A DNA stretch of 64,000 bases, from positions 1,674,001 to 1,738,000 of the forward strand of contig NZ_CP045295.1 of the NCBI RefSeq assembly GCF_009363095.1, read 5' to 3'. A program made the position numbers and the translations under genes. The stretch comes from Paenibacillus cellulositrophicus. GTDB lineage: Bacteria; Bacillota; Bacilli; Paenibacillales; Paenibacillaceae. The notes beneath the pieces were generated by a model. That model saw nothing but the letters and a program-made list of their open reading frames with translations, was not told where the DNA came from and did no database searches. Position 1 is the first letter of the stretch; every line of letters starts with the position of its first letter. Below are positions 27,232 through 37,368 of the stretch, in pieces.

Positions 27232-28299
27232 CTACGTCGTCTTCCGCTTGACGTAATAGGCAAAGAAGTGCTGAATGATGACCTTGATCACCGCGAATAA
27301 AGGCACCGCCAGAATGAGTCCGACGACCCCTGCGATCTCCCCGCCGACCAGAAGGGCAAAAATAATGAGCATCGGGTGAAGATGCAGCTTCTTCCCCACG
27401 ACCTGGGGCGATACGATATTGCTCTCCAGGAGCTGGCACAGCCAGTTCACGATGATGACCATCAGCACCATTTTCCAGGATATCGTCGAAGCCATGACCA
27501 CCGCAGGCGCCGCGCCCAGGAACGGGCCGAGGTAGGGCACGATGTTGAATACCGCAACGATGCTCGCCATCAGCAGGGCATACGGCATGCCGACGATCAT
27601 ATATCCGATATAGGCCAGAATGCCGACAATGAGACACACCAGGAACTGCCCGCGGACATAATTCCCGAGCGCCTCATCGATCTCCTTCAGCAATCTGACG
27701 GAAGCCTTGCGCCGGGTGCGCGGCAGCAGCGATACGACCGCCCGCTCAAAAACGTCGAAGTCCTTTAATATGTAGAAAATCAAAAACGGGATGATGAAAA
27801 TGTTCAGCACGATGTTAATGGTACTGCCGATATGGTCCATGAAATTGGAGATGCCTTTGGCCAGCCGGTCCTCCCACTGCAGCAGCCACTGATCCACGCC
27901 CTCCTTAATCCCCACCGGAACCCCCCGATTATCCAGGTTGTTCATGATGTTCTGGGCATGCATCGTCATCTCCGGCAAATGCTCGTTCAGTTCCTCCATC
28001 TGCTCGATCAGCATCGGGATCAGATTGATCAGAATCACAGCAAGGCAGGTCAGAAAGACGGCGTAAATGAGCAGCACGGCGATTCCCCTCGGCATTTTCC
28101 GCGCGGCCAGCATGCTTACTACCGGATTAAGCACATAGGAAATGATCATCGCCACGACAAAGGGGGCCAGGATCGCTTTCAGAAATTGATAGATATTCAT
28201 GAACATCGGCCGCAGCAGCCAAACGAAATACAGAATAATCAGACCGAGCAGGACCCAAATCATCCCCCGGAACCATTTATTAGCCGTCAGTTTATCCAC
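27232..28299 (-). CDS. AI-2E family transporter (YrrI-like)
   Basis: A 355-residue membrane protein of the AI-2E exporter family with about eight hydrophobic segments. The characteristic C-terminal part is YLGPFLGAAPAV...LLESNIVSPQVVGKKLHLHPMLIIFALLVGGEIAGVVGLILAVPLFA. Bacillus has a homologue (YrrI) upstream of alaS at the same place. The GTG start at 28299 is set by GGAAGGAGGAGA eight bases upstream. The transported compound is not known. Confidence 0.92.
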   Translation of the reverse strand: MDKLTANKWFRGMIWVLLGLIILYFVWLLRPMFMNIYQFLKAILAPFVVAMIISYVLNPVVSMLAARKMPRGIAVLLIYAVFLTCLAVILINLIPMLIEQMEELNEHLPEMTMHAQNIMNNLDNRGVPVGIKEGVDQWLLQWEDRLAKGISNFMDHIGSTINIVLNIFIIPFLIFYILKDFDVFERAVVSLLPRTRRKASVRLLKEIDEALGNYVRGQFLVCLIVGILAYIGYMIVGMPYALLMASIVAVFNIVPYLGPFLGAAPAVVMASTISWKMVLMVIIVNWLCQLLESNIVSPQVVGKKLHLHPMLIIFALLVGGEIAGVVGLILAVPLFAVIKVIIQHFFAYYVKRKTT

Positions 28300-28387
28300 C
28301 CTTGTCTCCTCCTTCCGGACGTGCTGTCAAGTTAGTATATGTCCCGAAATTCGAATTTAACCTATTGGCGGCCTTAGGAGGAGAACT

Positions 28388-28528
28388 ATGGGTAAACGCA
28401 AAGAAACCCGGATACCTGATTCTGCCGTGCAGGCAAAAACGGGTACGGGTTTCCAAGATGACGGCAATAAGACCGTGTATGCTTCTTCCGCTGTGGGTGC
28501 GTGCTATGTAACCAATAATAAGGATTGA
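28388..28528 (+). CDS. Small hypothetical protein, 46 aa
   Basis: A short ORF starting at ATG 28388 with a strong AGGAGGAGAACT ribosome binding site. It encodes 46 residues, beginning MGKRKETRIPDSAVQAKTGT and ending YVTNNKD, polar with a basic N-terminus. No family is recognised. It is divergent from the AI-2E permease gene and convergent with a zinc-ribbon protein gene. The ribosome binding site is the main evidence; expression is unproven. Confidence 0.55.
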   Translation: MGKRKETRIPDSAVQAKTGTGFQDDGNKTVYASSAVGACYVTNNKD

Positions 28529-28683
28529 AGCTGCCGGGTGAATCCCCCTTGCGGGCCGTGGCCAAGTGAAGACAAACCACAATTAGCGGAAGGGGCGGCT
28601 CCATTTACGCAGCATAAATCAGAAAAATATTCGTTAGGACCCGAGGGTCTGCGGAAATGTTCTGACCGGTACATGCATATTGT

Positions 28684-28896
28684 TTAAGAGGAAGCGTGCA
28701 GATGAGGAAAATCCTGAGGAATCTCCTCAAAGAACAAATCGTCCAGCGAGCTGAGCGTACCGTCCTCTTCTACCTGGTATACGGACATTTTCTCCCCGTT
28801 CACCGTCAGTTCAATAAAGCAGCCCCAGCAGTAAAATTGGTGGGAACCGATTTTTCCTATATCTTTGGAATTGCAGTTAGGACATCTCATATTCAT
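28684..28896 (-). CDS. Small zinc-ribbon protein
   Basis: A 70-residue protein with a CPNC...CWGC pattern (residues 5-8 and 23-26) typical of a zinc ribbon, followed by an acidic stretch IELTVNGEKMSVYQVEEDGTL. It looks like a conserved Bacilli hypothetical protein; no catalytic role is evident. GGTGATC precedes the start, with two possible ATGs (residues 1 and 3). It lies eight bp downstream of the PRC-barrel gene and is probably co-transcribed with it. Confidence 0.78.
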   Translation of the reverse strand: MNMRCPNCNSKDIGKIGSHQFYCWGCFIELTVNGEKMSVYQVEEDGTLSSLDDLFFEEIPQDFPHLHASS

Positions 28897-28903
28897 TGAT
28901 CAC

Positions 28904-29425
28904 CTATCCGTTAACAGAATTAATGGCTTTTTCCAAACGCTGTTCGCTCATAGGCGGAACCATGACCGCATTCTCCCCTATGGACATTTCCGTGGTGCAA
29001 GGCAGCCATTTCCGCCCTTCAATCAAATCCGAAACAAATCCGTCGCTTATTTCGAGACCTAATATTGTATTTCCCATTTCCTGGTCAAAATAAACGTCCG
29101 TCACTTTACCGAGCATCGTACCGTCCTCAGTAAGCACGTCCAGATCCTTTAATTTATTTTTACCCAAAAGATAGGTGTATTGTATGTCGTCGGCATCCGT
29201 CTTGCGAACAGCCTGTTTATTACGAATCATCACAGCATCTTCGCCATAAGCAACGACGTCCTCCCAGGACACCGTCTTCGCTGTGTTGGAGAACAACCCT
29301 TTGCCTTCTAGCTCAAGACCTTGAATTTTCCAATCTTCGGTGATGATAATATCGTATATTTTGCCGATCTCCTTGCCTTCTTCCACATCAAATACGGCAA
29401 GTCCGATCATCTCTTGGAATTTCAT
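28904..29425 (-). CDS. PRC-barrel domain protein (YrrD-like)
   Basis: A 173-residue protein made of two PRC-barrel domains (about 1-80 and 90-165), as in B. subtilis YrrD, encoded in the same neighbourhood (iscS, cymR, alaS). Domain 1 contains IGLAVFDVEEGKEIGKIYDI and domain 2 LKDLDVLTEDGTMLGKVTDV. PRC barrels bind RNA or protein partners (RimM, photosynthetic reaction centre H subunit), but the role of this stand-alone type is unknown. It precedes a small zinc-ribbon gene in an apparent two-gene operon. Confidence 0.85.
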   Translation of the reverse strand: MKFQEMIGLAVFDVEEGKEIGKIYDIIITEDWKIQGLELEGKGLFSNTAKTVSWEDVVAYGEDAVMIRNKQAVRKTDADDIQYTYLLGKNKLKDLDVLTEDGTMLGKVTDVYFDQEMGNTILGLEISDGFVSDLIEGRKWLPCTTEMSIGENAVMVPPMSEQRLEKAINSVNG

Positions 29426-29585
29426 GGCCAGGATCCCACCTTACCCTCTTCAAAATTGAAACGAATCCCTTCACGTTACCACCGAAGTCAGCTAATCCAA
29501 TGCGGCACGCGCAGGTCGATTTGTCTCGCGAACGGTATGGAGCACTCATCCCTCCCTCTCCATCCATGGAGAATCCCTACCTTTC

Positions 29586-30728
29586 TTACGTAAGACGACG
29601 CAGAATGGTTTCAATTTTTCGGGCTGTGTACTCCATATCTTCAGTAGTATTACCCAAACCAAAGCTGAATCGAATCGCCGAACGCAAAACATTTTGAGGC
29701 AGCTGCATGGCCTCCAGCACATGGGACAGCTCCAGCGAGCCTGAAGTGCATGCCGAACCGCTGGCCGCGGCGATGCCCTCCATGTCGAGATTCATCAGAA
29801 GCGTCTCCGTATCTGTCTGCGGGAAGCTGATGTTCACGATGTGGGGAAGGCATTCCTCTTGATGGCCGTTGATTACAAAAGCGTCCCTGCCGATCCCCTG
29901 CTCCAGCGTGCTGATCAAGGTCTGGCGCAAACGAAGATCATGCTCTCTTCGCTGCTCCATCTGGCGGGAAGCAATCTCCACGGCTTTGCCGAAGCCAGCG
30001 ATTCCAGCCATATTTTCCGTTCCGGCGCGCCGCTTTTTCTCTTGGAGTCCGCCGTGAAGGCGCGGTGCGATGACCAGTCCTTTGCGGACGTATAGCGCTC
30101 CTACACCTTGAGGTCCGTTGATTTTGTGCGCGGAAAAGCTCATCATGTCGACCGGAAGCTCATGGCAGTTGATGGGCAGCGCTCCAAGAGCCTGAACGGC
30201 GTCCACATGAAAAAGGATATCTCTGCTTCGGGCGATTCTCCCGATTTCTTCAATCGGCTGAATCGTTCCTACCTCGTTGTTCGCATACATGATGCTGATC
30301 AGAATCGTATCCTCCGACAATGCCGCTTCCAGATCCTCGGGCTGAACCCGTCCGGTGTGGTCTACCGGCAGGTAAGTGACACGGAAACCTTCCTTCTCCA
30401 GCTCTTCGCAGGCGTGAAGCACAGCATGATGCTCGATGGACGACGTAATGATGTGGTTCCCCTTAGACCTGCGCATGGAGGCTGCGCCGAATAAGGCGAG
30501 GTTGTCACTTTCCGTGCCCCCGGCGGTAAAGACGATCTCATCGGGCAGGCAGCCGAGAAACTTGGCGATCCGGTCCCTTGCCCCGCTGACGGTGCGCTTG
30601 GCCGCACGGCCGAATGCGTGAACGCTGGAGGCGTTGCCGTATTGTCCGGTCATGACGCGCATCATTTCTTCCGCCACTTCCGGATGTACCGGAGTGGAGG
30701 CCGCATGGTCCAAATAGATTGATTTCAT
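29586..30728 (-). CDS. iscS: Cysteine desulfurase (YrvO/IscS family)
   Basis: A 380-residue PLP enzyme that releases sulfur from cysteine as enzyme persulfide. The PLP lysine is in SFSAHKINGPQGVGALY, TGGTESDN binds the cofactor, and the catalytic cysteine is in SGSACTSGSLE near residue 325. In Bacillus, YrvO supplies sulfur to MnmA for tRNA 2-thiolation; here mnmA and the cysteine regulator cymR are 1-1.5 kb away, supporting the same role. GGTGGT precedes the ATG. Confidence 0.95.
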   Translation of the reverse strand: MKSIYLDHAASTPVHPEVAEEMMRVMTGQYGNASSVHAFGRAAKRTVSGARDRIAKFLGCLPDEIVFTAGGTESDNLALFGAASMRRSKGNHIITSSIEHHAVLHACEELEKEGFRVTYLPVDHTGRVQPEDLEAALSEDTILISIMYANNEVGTIQPIEEIGRIARSRDILFHVDAVQALGALPINCHELPVDMMSFSAHKINGPQGVGALYVRKGLVIAPRLHGGLQEKKRRAGTENMAGIAGFGKAVEIASRQMEQRREHDLRLRQTLISTLEQGIGRDAFVINGHQEECLPHIVNISFPQTDTETLLMNLDMEGIAAASGSACTSGSLELSHVLEAMQLPQNVLRSAIRFSFGLGNTTEDMEYTARKIETILRRLT

Positions 30729-30896
30729 GATTACACCACCTTGGTCTTGTGTAGTATTTCGCTTATGATGTCCAGTGAAATTGTTGTATTCAGATCAGGG
30801 ATTTGGAGCCTGTTCATACAGGGTTTGGCTCGGATAGAACGGTTTCCGGGCAGTCATAATATGTCGGTAATCCAATCCCGCTATGGAGGTCATGAC

Positions 30897-31232
30897 ATGA
30901 ACCCGTATTCCCAATCCCAGCAAATCAACCAAATCATTCATCAGCTGACGCAGCAAACCCAACAAGCTTCTATGGCTTACCAGCAAATGCTGAAGCAGGA
31001 GCAGCAAAATGCGATGCAGCTGGAGCAGCTCGCTCAGCGTGAGCAGCAAACGTCGCAAATGATTCAATCCGCCCTTCAAGGCCACCAGCGCGCCATTCAA
31101 CAACTGCAGCAAATCTCCAGCCTGGCCCAGCAAATGGTGAGCTCCGTATCCCAGCCGGTATCGGGATATATGGAAACGCAGCAGCCGCAAGGCTTCCAAA
31201 CGGGGTTCAACAACCAGTTCCGTCAACAGTAA
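30897..31232 (+). CDS. Gln-rich hypothetical protein
   Basis: A 111-residue protein with extreme glutamine content, predicted mostly helical (residues 5-90, heptad-like pattern of Gln, Leu, Ile), ending in a Gly/Phe/Gln tail. Start ATG 30897 has GGAGGT six bases upstream; the frame is open to 30741 but lacks a signal there. It is divergent from iscS and convergent with cymR, with its own terminator. No family is recognised; a structural or spore-associated role is only a guess. Confidence 0.8.
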   Translation: MNPYSQSQQINQIIHQLTQQTQQASMAYQQMLKQEQQNAMQLEQLAQREQQTSQMIQSALQGHQRAIQQLQQISSLAQQMVSSVSQPVSGYMETQQPQGFQTGFNNQFRQQ

Positions 31233-31238
31233 CAACCG

Positions 31239-31272
31239 GAAACAGACTCGCCGAAGCGGGTCTGTTTTTAAT
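31239..31272 (+). terminator. Terminator of the Gln-rich protein gene
   Basis: AAACAGAC pairs with GTCTGTTT around a GC-rich loop, followed by a T-run, eight bp after the stop codon. Confidence 0.85.
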
Positions 31273-31382
31273 TTGGAAAACATTTACTTACAAAACTTTG
31301 GAAGTTGACTATCCTTTCAGAAGGTACGCCGTTTGCAAAGCCGAATGCCACTCGCAAGGGGCGAGTGGCTGCAGCTTGTAGT

Positions 31383-31802
31383 CTAGATGTAGAACATATA
31401 GTTCTCGGACGTCTCTTTCTCCTGGTAGGAAATCAGGTCGGCAAGCGTCGTCGAATCCAGCACGTTGGCGATTCCGTCACGGATCCGCAGCCAAAGATTA
31501 CGTTTGGCCGGATCATCCTCTTCTGTAAAATCAACCGGCGAAATCGGCCCCTCGAGCACGCGAATGACATCACCGGCCGTAATCTCGGAAGCTTCACGCG
31601 ATAAGATGTAACCGCCATAAGCGCCGCGGATGCTCTTAACGAGTCCGGCGTTCCGGAGCGGAGCGATCAGCTGCTCCAGATAGTGCTCGGAAAGTTGGTT
31701 TTTCTCGGCAATGCTCTTCAGGGATGTCGGCCCTTCGCCGTATTTGGCAGCAAGCTCCATCATGATTGTCAAGCCGTAACGGCCTTTTGTCGATATTTTC
31801 AA
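31383..31802 (-). CDS. cymR: Rrf2-family cysteine metabolism repressor CymR
   Basis: A 139-residue Rrf2 regulator, strongly similar to B. subtilis CymR, which with CysK represses sulfur-assimilation genes when cysteine is plentiful. MKISTKGRYGLTIMMELA, GPTSLKSIAEKNQLSEHYLEQL (winged helix-turn-helix) and VKSIRGAYGGYIL are diagnostic; no Fe-S cysteine triad is present, as expected of CymR. Start TTG 31802 is chosen because it gives the family N-terminus and AGAGGTG lies six bases before it. A GTG at 31811 falls inside that ribosome binding site. Confidence 0.94.
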   Translation of the reverse strand: MKISTKGRYGLTIMMELAAKYGEGPTSLKSIAEKNQLSEHYLEQLIAPLRNAGLVKSIRGAYGGYILSREASEITAGDVIRVLEGPISPVDFTEEDDPAKRNLWLRIRDGIANVLDSTTLADLISYQEKETSENYMFYI

Positions 31803-33330
<1,528 letters not shown>

Positions 33331-33348
33331 ACGCAAAGCATATGTGCA

Positions 33349-33382
33349 AACCGCCGGCTCTTTCGAGGGCCGGCGGTTTTTT
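33349..33382 (+). terminator. Terminator of mnmA
   Basis: A GC-rich stem ACCGCCGGCTC pairs across a TTTCGA loop and is followed by six T, 20 bp after the stop codon. Confidence 0.9.
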
Positions 33383-33479
33383 GCATGCCGTCCTTAAAGA
33401 TTCTCCCCGCCATCATTATTATCCTGCTGTCATTGCAAAACTAATCCCCAATCGAAGTATGTTCCCAGGCACCGGCGGT

Positions 33480-34790
33480 TTAAGACTGATCCTTCCGAAG
33501 CTGCTGGTTATGCCGGATTTTCGCCTCGTTGCCCTGCTCCGACGCTTCATAGAATACCCGGCTGGCGATTTCCTTCGGCAGGTAGTCCTGCTTCACATAA
33601 TGGCCGGGATAATTATGCGGGTACTTGTACCCTTCATGGCCCAGCTTGACGGCGCCCTTATAGTGCGTATCCCGCAAGTGAAGCGGCACTTCCGCGGATT
33701 TGATCTCGTCCATGGCGGACATCGCATTCGAAATCGCCGTATAAACCCTGTTGGATTTCGGGCTCTCCACCGCAAACAGGATCGCCTGCGCAATGTTCAG
33801 CTTCGCCTCCGGCCAGCCGTTGTTCCGGTAAGCGTCCAGCGCGCTGACGGCCTGAACCATCGCCTGCGGGTTTGCCAGCCCGATATCCTCGCTGCTGGCG
33901 GCAATCAGCCGGCGGATGAACACCATCGGGTCCATGCCCAGCTTCTCCACCGCGTAGAGGAACCAGAACAGCGCGGCATCGCTTGAGCCGCGGATGCTCT
34001 TATGAAACGCCGAAAGCACGTCATACTGGGTCGACTCGTCCGCGCGCACGATCGGCCGGCGGATGGACTCCTCCGCCACTTCGAGCGTGATATGGACGGT
34101 TCCGTCCGCCTCGGGAGGCGTCGTCAATGCCGCCAATTCCAGCGCATTCAGCGCGCGCCGGATATCCCCGTTCGCCATCGTCGCAATATGATCGAGAGCT
34201 TCCTCATCGACCTTCAGCTTCATGAAGCCGAGCCCCTTGTCCGGATCCTGCAGCGCCCGTTTCATCGCCAGCATGGAATGCTCCTTAGTAAGCGGATGAA
34301 GCTGGAACAGCGTCGAGCGGCTCATCAAGGCGCCGTTCACATAATGGAATGGGTTCTCCGTCGTCGCTCCGATAAAAATAATCGTCCCCTTCTCCACCGC
34401 AGGCAGCAGCGCGTCCTGGCGCGAGCTGTTAAAACGGTGCACCTCGTCCAGAAAGAGGATCGTTTTCGTTCCGTACATCGATTTATTGGTCTGGGCCTGG
34501 TCAATCACCTCGCGGACATCCTTGACGGAAGCGTCTACCGCATTCAGCCGGACGAAGTCCGCCTGCGTATGCTGCGAAATAATATGGGCGAGCGTCGTCT
34601 TACCGCATCCCGGAGGCCCGTACAGGAGGATGGAGGATACCTGGTCGGCTTCGATCGCCCGGCGGAGCAGCTTGCCGGGACCTACGATATGCTCCTGCCC
34701 GATATATTCATCCAGCGTGGTCGGCCGCATCCGGTCGGCCAAGAGCCGTGCGCCCGGATTCGCGTCCAGCTGGAAAGAGAATAAGTCCAT
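33480..34790 (-). CDS. rarA: Replication-associated recombination protein A
   Basis: A 436-residue AAA+ ATPase of the RarA/MgsA/WRNIP1 family that acts at stalled replication forks. Walker A GPPGCGKT (about 57-64), Walker B FLDEVHRF, sensor GATTENPF and the C-terminal tetramerisation domain with RHNQQL-type end are present. Start ATG 34790 (MDLFSFQL) is favoured by AAGGA ten bases upstream; an in-frame GTG precedes it. Bacillus also keeps rarA (yrvN) near cymR. Confidence 0.95.
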   Translation of the reverse strand: MDLFSFQLDANPGARLLADRMRPTTLDEYIGQEHIVGPGKLLRRAIEADQVSSILLYGPPGCGKTTLAHIISQHTQADFVRLNAVDASVKDVREVIDQAQTNKSMYGTKTILFLDEVHRFNSSRQDALLPAVEKGTIIFIGATTENPFHYVNGALMSRSTLFQLHPLTKEHSMLAMKRALQDPDKGLGFMKLKVDEEALDHIATMANGDIRRALNALELAALTTPPEADGTVHITLEVAEESIRRPIVRADESTQYDVLSAFHKSIRGSSDAALFWFLYAVEKLGMDPMVFIRRLIAASSEDIGLANPQAMVQAVSALDAYRNNGWPEAKLNIAQAILFAVESPKSNRVYTAISNAMSAMDEIKSAEVPLHLRDTHYKGAVKLGHEGYKYPHNYPGHYVKQDYLPKEIASRVFYEASEQGNEAKIRHNQQLRKDQS

Positions 34791-34845
34791 TCGATTCACG
34801 TCCTTGAAAGTCTAAAATGCTTGTCCCTGCGGACCAAAGCTGTTC

Positions 34846-34867
34846 TTCTATCATACCATACCCGGCC
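34846..34867 (-). promoter_or_regulatory. Probable extended -10 promoter of rarA
   Basis: Minus strand GGTATGGTATGATAGAA, identical over 17 bp to the element before ireB, with an extended -10 TGGTATGAT. It lies about 60 bp from the rarA start; no -35 is evident. Confidence 0.45.
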
Positions 34868-34912
34868 GGGAGAGTTCATTCCCTTCTGTTTCCGGGCGAA
34901 CAGGCGGTGCGC

Positions 34913-35476
34913 TCATGACTTGCTCGGACGGCGGTAGGCCTTTTCGTGAAAGCGCAGGATCGACTGAAACAGCTCCTCGCCGCCGTCATGCGATTCGACG
35001 GGATGCTCGGGATCAAGGCTGAGGTACATCGCCCGGTACGTTTCAGGCACCCAAATGTACGAATGCACGTACGCCGTCGGCGTAAAACCGGCCTTTTTCC
35101 AAAAGGCGATTCTGCCGGCGTTTTCTTCCGATGGATCGGCTTCCGCTTCGATCACGATACCTCTATAACCCCTGCTGTCGGCCCATTCACGCAAATCCCG
35201 GAGGCAGGCAAGTCCGACACCTTGTCCCCTTGAACTTCCCCGTACCGCAATATAATCGATGACCAGCAGGTTTTCCTTGGCATCCGTCCCCGTCAGGGCC
35301 ATGGCCGCTGCGGTTTGGCCTTCGCTCCAGACGTGCAGTGCACACAGTCCCCTTTCAAACATGCGCATGATGATCGCTTTCGTTTTCCGCCCATGCTCCG
35401 GAAAGGCCTCCTCATAAACCGGCTCCGCCTGCTGCCACATCGCTTCGTCCCAATGTTCCGTCACCTGATGCTGCAT
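34913..35476 (-). CDS. GNAT family N-acetyltransferase
   Basis: A 187-residue acetyltransferase with a single GNAT domain. The acetyl-CoA binding motif is RGSSRGQGVGLACLRDL (about residues 77-93), preceded by the strand LLVIDYIAV and followed by a central IVIEAEAD and NAGRIAFWKKAGF. Substrate (amine, antibiotic, or protein N-terminus) cannot be told. AGAAGGAGAA precedes the ATG. It is transcribed away from rarA with no clear partner. Confidence 0.87.
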   Translation of the reverse strand: MQHQVTEHWDEAMWQQAEPVYEEAFPEHGRKTKAIIMRMFERGLCALHVWSEGQTAAAMALTGTDAKENLLVIDYIAVRGSSRGQGVGLACLRDLREWADSRGYRGIVIEAEADPSEENAGRIAFWKKAGFTPTAYVHSYIWVPETYRAMYLSLDPEHPVESHDGGEELFQSILRFHEKAYRRPSKS

Positions 35477-35616
35477 CGTTCGTTGTTCTCCTTCTTTGTA
35501 GAAAATGGATGGTCATGCCTTTATTATAATGGCCCGCATGACGAAAAACACCGCAGAGCCGGCCAGCCGGACTGCGGTGTAATATGAACAACGGCTCTCG
35601 TCGTTGCGGCGAGCTG

Positions 35617-35904
35617 CTAAGCTTTGGGCTTCCCCTCAAGCGTCGCTTGGACCAGCACGGCGATCGCCCGGTCCAAGGCTTCGGCAAAGCCATCAGGGTC
35701 CGTCATCGCCACCGGCCGGGATTCGCGGACAGCAGCCATGGCTTGCTCCACCGTCTCGTCCCGGATCCCGGCGGATTGCAGCAGCTCCAGCCCCTTCTCC
35801 AGCGTATCCGCCAGCCGCATCGGGCCGTAGGACTGGGGCTCACGGTAGAGGGCGCGGGCGCTGGTCAGCACATAGGCCGCAAAATCCAGCATTCGCTCCC
35901 CCAT
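35617..35904 (-). CDS. Small alpha-helical hypothetical protein (DUF6092-like)
   Basis: A helical protein of 95 residues starting at ATG 35904 (MGERML); an in-frame TTG at 35940 would add 12 residues and overlap the upstream nitroreductase gene by 20 bp. FAAYVLTSARALYREPQSYGPMRL resembles DUF6092-type small proteins, from memory only. It follows the nitroreductase gene so closely that they are likely co-transcribed and translationally coupled. Function is unknown. Confidence 0.68.
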   Translation of the reverse strand: MGERMLDFAAYVLTSARALYREPQSYGPMRLADTLEKGLELLQSAGIRDETVEQAMAAVRESRPVAMTDPDGFAEALDRAIAVLVQATLEGKPKA

Positions 35905-35920
35905 ATCCCCGGCCCCCGGG

Positions 35921-36442
35921 TTAGCTTCCGTAGCGTTCAAATGAAATCATCTCCTTCGGCGGCTTCGACGTTTTCGGACGCGGCGGCTTGTCGGCGTAGC
36001 CGAGGCTGATCAGCAGCTCGGGCTTCACTTCCTCAGGCAAACCGGTGATGGCTGCAATGGACGGTGCGTGAAACGACCGGACCGGACAGCTGGACGCGCC
36101 GAGCGATTGGGCGGTGAGCATGATCGCGGAAGCGGCGACCCCCAAATTAATGAACCGCAGCGTGTCGGCACTGTCTGCTCCGCCCCGTGCCAGTGCCTCC
36201 TGATGATTGCTGCAGAGAACGACCACCGCTGCCGGCTGCCCCGACAGCCCCTGCGCAAACCGCTTGATATGCCGGATCCGCACTTCGTCCTGAACGATGA
36301 CAAAATGCGATTCCTGCGCATTGCTTGCCGACGGGCTGTGAAGAATGGCTTCCTCGATCGCCTCCACGATATGCCTATCAAGCCGCTGGTCGGTAAAAGA
36401 ACGCGCGCTGCGCCTTGCCTTGATGGTTTCCAGTACATCCAT
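35921..36442 (-). CDS. Nitroreductase family protein
   Basis: A 173-residue FMN-dependent oxidoreductase of the nitroreductase fold. FMN-binding parts are ARRSARSFTDQ near the N-terminus, HSPSASNAQESHFVIV and ASAIMLTAQSLGASSCPV, and the C-terminal ISLGYAD. It likely forms a dimer and reduces quinones or nitro compounds with NAD(P)H. A second, larger nitroreductase gene lies 19 bp upstream on the same strand and the two probably form an operon with the small gene downstream. Confidence 0.88.
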   Translation of the reverse strand: MDVLETIKARRSARSFTDQRLDRHIVEAIEEAILHSPSASNAQESHFVIVQDEVRIRHIKRFAQGLSGQPAAVVVLCSNHQEALARGGADSADTLRFINLGVAASAIMLTAQSLGASSCPVRSFHAPSIAAITGLPEEVKPELLISLGYADKPPRPKTSKPPKEMISFERYGS

Positions 36443-36461
36443 GGTGTTATCCCCCTCTCGC

Positions 36462-37322
36462 CTATCGCAAGGAAAATCCTCTCCGCATCAAAACTTCCCG
36501 TAAATTCTCTCTCAAGCTTGACGATGGCGCGATCGTCTCCGGTCGCGTGCAGCGTCTGGCCGTGTGCTCACACCAGCCATAATCCGCTCCTTCCTTCTCC
36601 GGTTCACCGGCAATCGAGACCCGGCGGCCGTCATACGATCGGCGTGATATCATTTGCTCATCGTACGCCTTCAGCCCTTCGTCCAATGCGGCGGCCGAAT
36701 ATCGTTCTTCATGAACCGTAACGCTCATCGGCAGGCGGGGCTTCACCCCTCTGCGCACCCCTTCACGCTCCCGGCCGACCGCCAAGCCGACCACGGCAAA
36801 CATCCCCTCGGGAAGGCCGAGCTCAAGCGCCAGCTCCTCCGGATGGTTGCGGACGGACCCGACCGGGACGGCGCCGTAACCGAGCGCTTCGGCAGCGACC
36901 AGGGCGTTCTGCATCGCAAGGGCAGCATCGACGGATGACAGCAGGAACATTTCCAGCGTGTCCGCCTTAAAGTCGTAGCCCTGTCGCCGCGTAACATATT
37001 TCAGCCGATGGATGTCCGCGCAAAAAATCAGCATCAGCGGCGCTTCCTGGATAAACCCCTGGTGGCCCGACAGTGCCGAAATTCGCGATTTCCGGTCCGC
37101 ATCCCGGACAACGATGATGCTGTAAGCCTGCAGGTTGGAGGAAGTAGGTGCGCTTCTGGCGGACGTCAGGATCGCTTCAAGCGCGGCCGGCGCCACCTCC
37201 TCCGGCGTAAAGCTCCGGACGGACTCATGGCTGGTCAGAACCTGGATCGTCCCGTTCAGGTGCGTTTCGTCCGGCACGCTTCCCTCCATCTCGAAGCGGT
37301 TTCGTATCATGTTCCGTCCCAT
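36462..37322 (-). CDS. NfsA/NfrA-type oxygen-insensitive nitroreductase
   Basis: A 286-residue flavoprotein of the NfsA/NfrA1 group. The FMN-binding SVRSFTPEEV and SAPTSSNLQAYSIIVV at the N-terminus, FLLSSVDAALAMQNALVAAEALGYGAVPVG in the middle, and VVGLAVGRE near residue 185 match the family, and residue number is slightly above the usual 240-250 because of the C-terminal tail. Start ATG 37322 (MGRNMIRNRF) is chosen because AGGGGGAGA lies five bases before. Likely reduces quinones, flavins or nitroaromatics; the target is not known. Confidence 0.88.
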   Translation of the reverse strand: MGRNMIRNRFEMEGSVPDETHLNGTIQVLTSHESVRSFTPEEVAPAALEAILTSARSAPTSSNLQAYSIIVVRDADRKSRISALSGHQGFIQEAPLMLIFCADIHRLKYVTRRQGYDFKADTLEMFLLSSVDAALAMQNALVAAEALGYGAVPVGSVRNHPEELALELGLPEGMFAVVGLAVGREREGVRRGVKPRLPMSVTVHEERYSAAALDEGLKAYDEQMISRRSYDGRRVSIAGEPEKEGADYGWCEHTARRCTRPETIAPSSSLRENLREVLMRRGFSLR

Positions 37323-37368
37323 GTCTCTCCCCCTCAAGCAATGGCATTCCGCTAGAACACTACAGCGT

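Noticed and set aside
31343..31372. GC-rich hairpin GCCACTCGC...GCGAGTGGC after cymR as terminator
   Set aside because: The stem is good but no T-run follows on either strand, so I do not list it as terminator.
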